DNA from: an uncultured Rhodospirillaceae bacterium
GTDB taxonomy: Bacteria > Pseudomonadota > Alphaproteobacteria > Rhodospirillales > UBA2165
Assembly: GCA_913054205.1 (NCBI GenBank)
Contig: CAJXJM010000204.1
Coordinates: forward strand, 1-5,350
Direction of reading: 5' to 3'
Length of the DNA stretch: 5,350 bases
The position numbers and the translations under genes were made by a program. Numbering within the stretch: the stretch's first letter is position 1; each line of letters opens with the position of its first letter. This document shows, one piece after another, positions 5,341 to 5,350 of the stretch. The notes under the pieces are model-generated. The model saw nothing but the letters and a program-made list of their open reading frames with translations. It ran no database searches and was not told the DNA's origin.

Positions 5341-5350
5341 CAGATTTGTA

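Noticed and set aside
1..5350. CRISPR arrays, insertion sequences, tRNA or rRNA genes
   Set aside because: No spaced direct repeats, transposase-like frames, terminal inverted repeats or tRNA cloverleaf-like stretches were seen on either strand.

Overview
The window looks like a piece of a proteobacterial chromosome, probably alphaproteobacterial. Coding GC content is moderate, intergenic stretches are AT-rich, genes are tightly packed, and the genes resemble alphaproteobacterial families. This placement is inferred from gene style and is not proven. TGA is used as an ordinary stop here (the glutamine synthetase-like gene and the Rieske beta gene both end in it) and TGG encodes Trp, so the genetic code is standard.

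Layout: (a) bases 1-75, the 5' end of an unrecognised minus-strand gene running off the window. (b) About 76-299, an AT-rich divergent intergenic region with two TTGAA/TTCAA inverted repeats that could be operators. (c) 300-3729, a three-gene plus-strand operon: a glutamine synthetase-like amine gamma-glutamyl ligase, then the alpha and beta subunits of a Rieske non-heme iron ring-hydroxylating dioxygenase. This arrangement recalls the aniline dioxygenase systems (tdnQ...A1A2, atdA1...A3A4), in which the amine is first gamma-glutamylated and then oxygenated. The amidohydrolase-like and reductase genes of those systems are not in the window. (d) 3740-4242, a minus-strand pair convergent with the operon: a small two-helix membrane protein and, immediately upstream of it, a gene that ordinary ORF calling misses. 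(e) 4405-5340, a plus-strand secreted or periplasmic protein with ankyrin-like repeats, a long Pro-rich linker and a duplicated short C-terminal motif.

The most notable discovery is the hidden gene at 4027-4242 (minus). It encodes a 71-residue SelW/SelT/SelH (Rdx) family protein with an in-frame TGA exactly at the second redox position of the CxxU motif. A hairpin that fits the bacterial SECIS pattern begins 16 nt after the TGA. It is therefore very likely a true selenoprotein, and it implies that the host has SelA/SelB/SelC/SelD.

The dioxygenase operon and the selenoprotein pair appear to be separate transcription units that meet tail to tail, with only 10 bp between stop codons. The selenoprotein gene and the ankyrin gene diverge from a shared 162-bp intergenic region.
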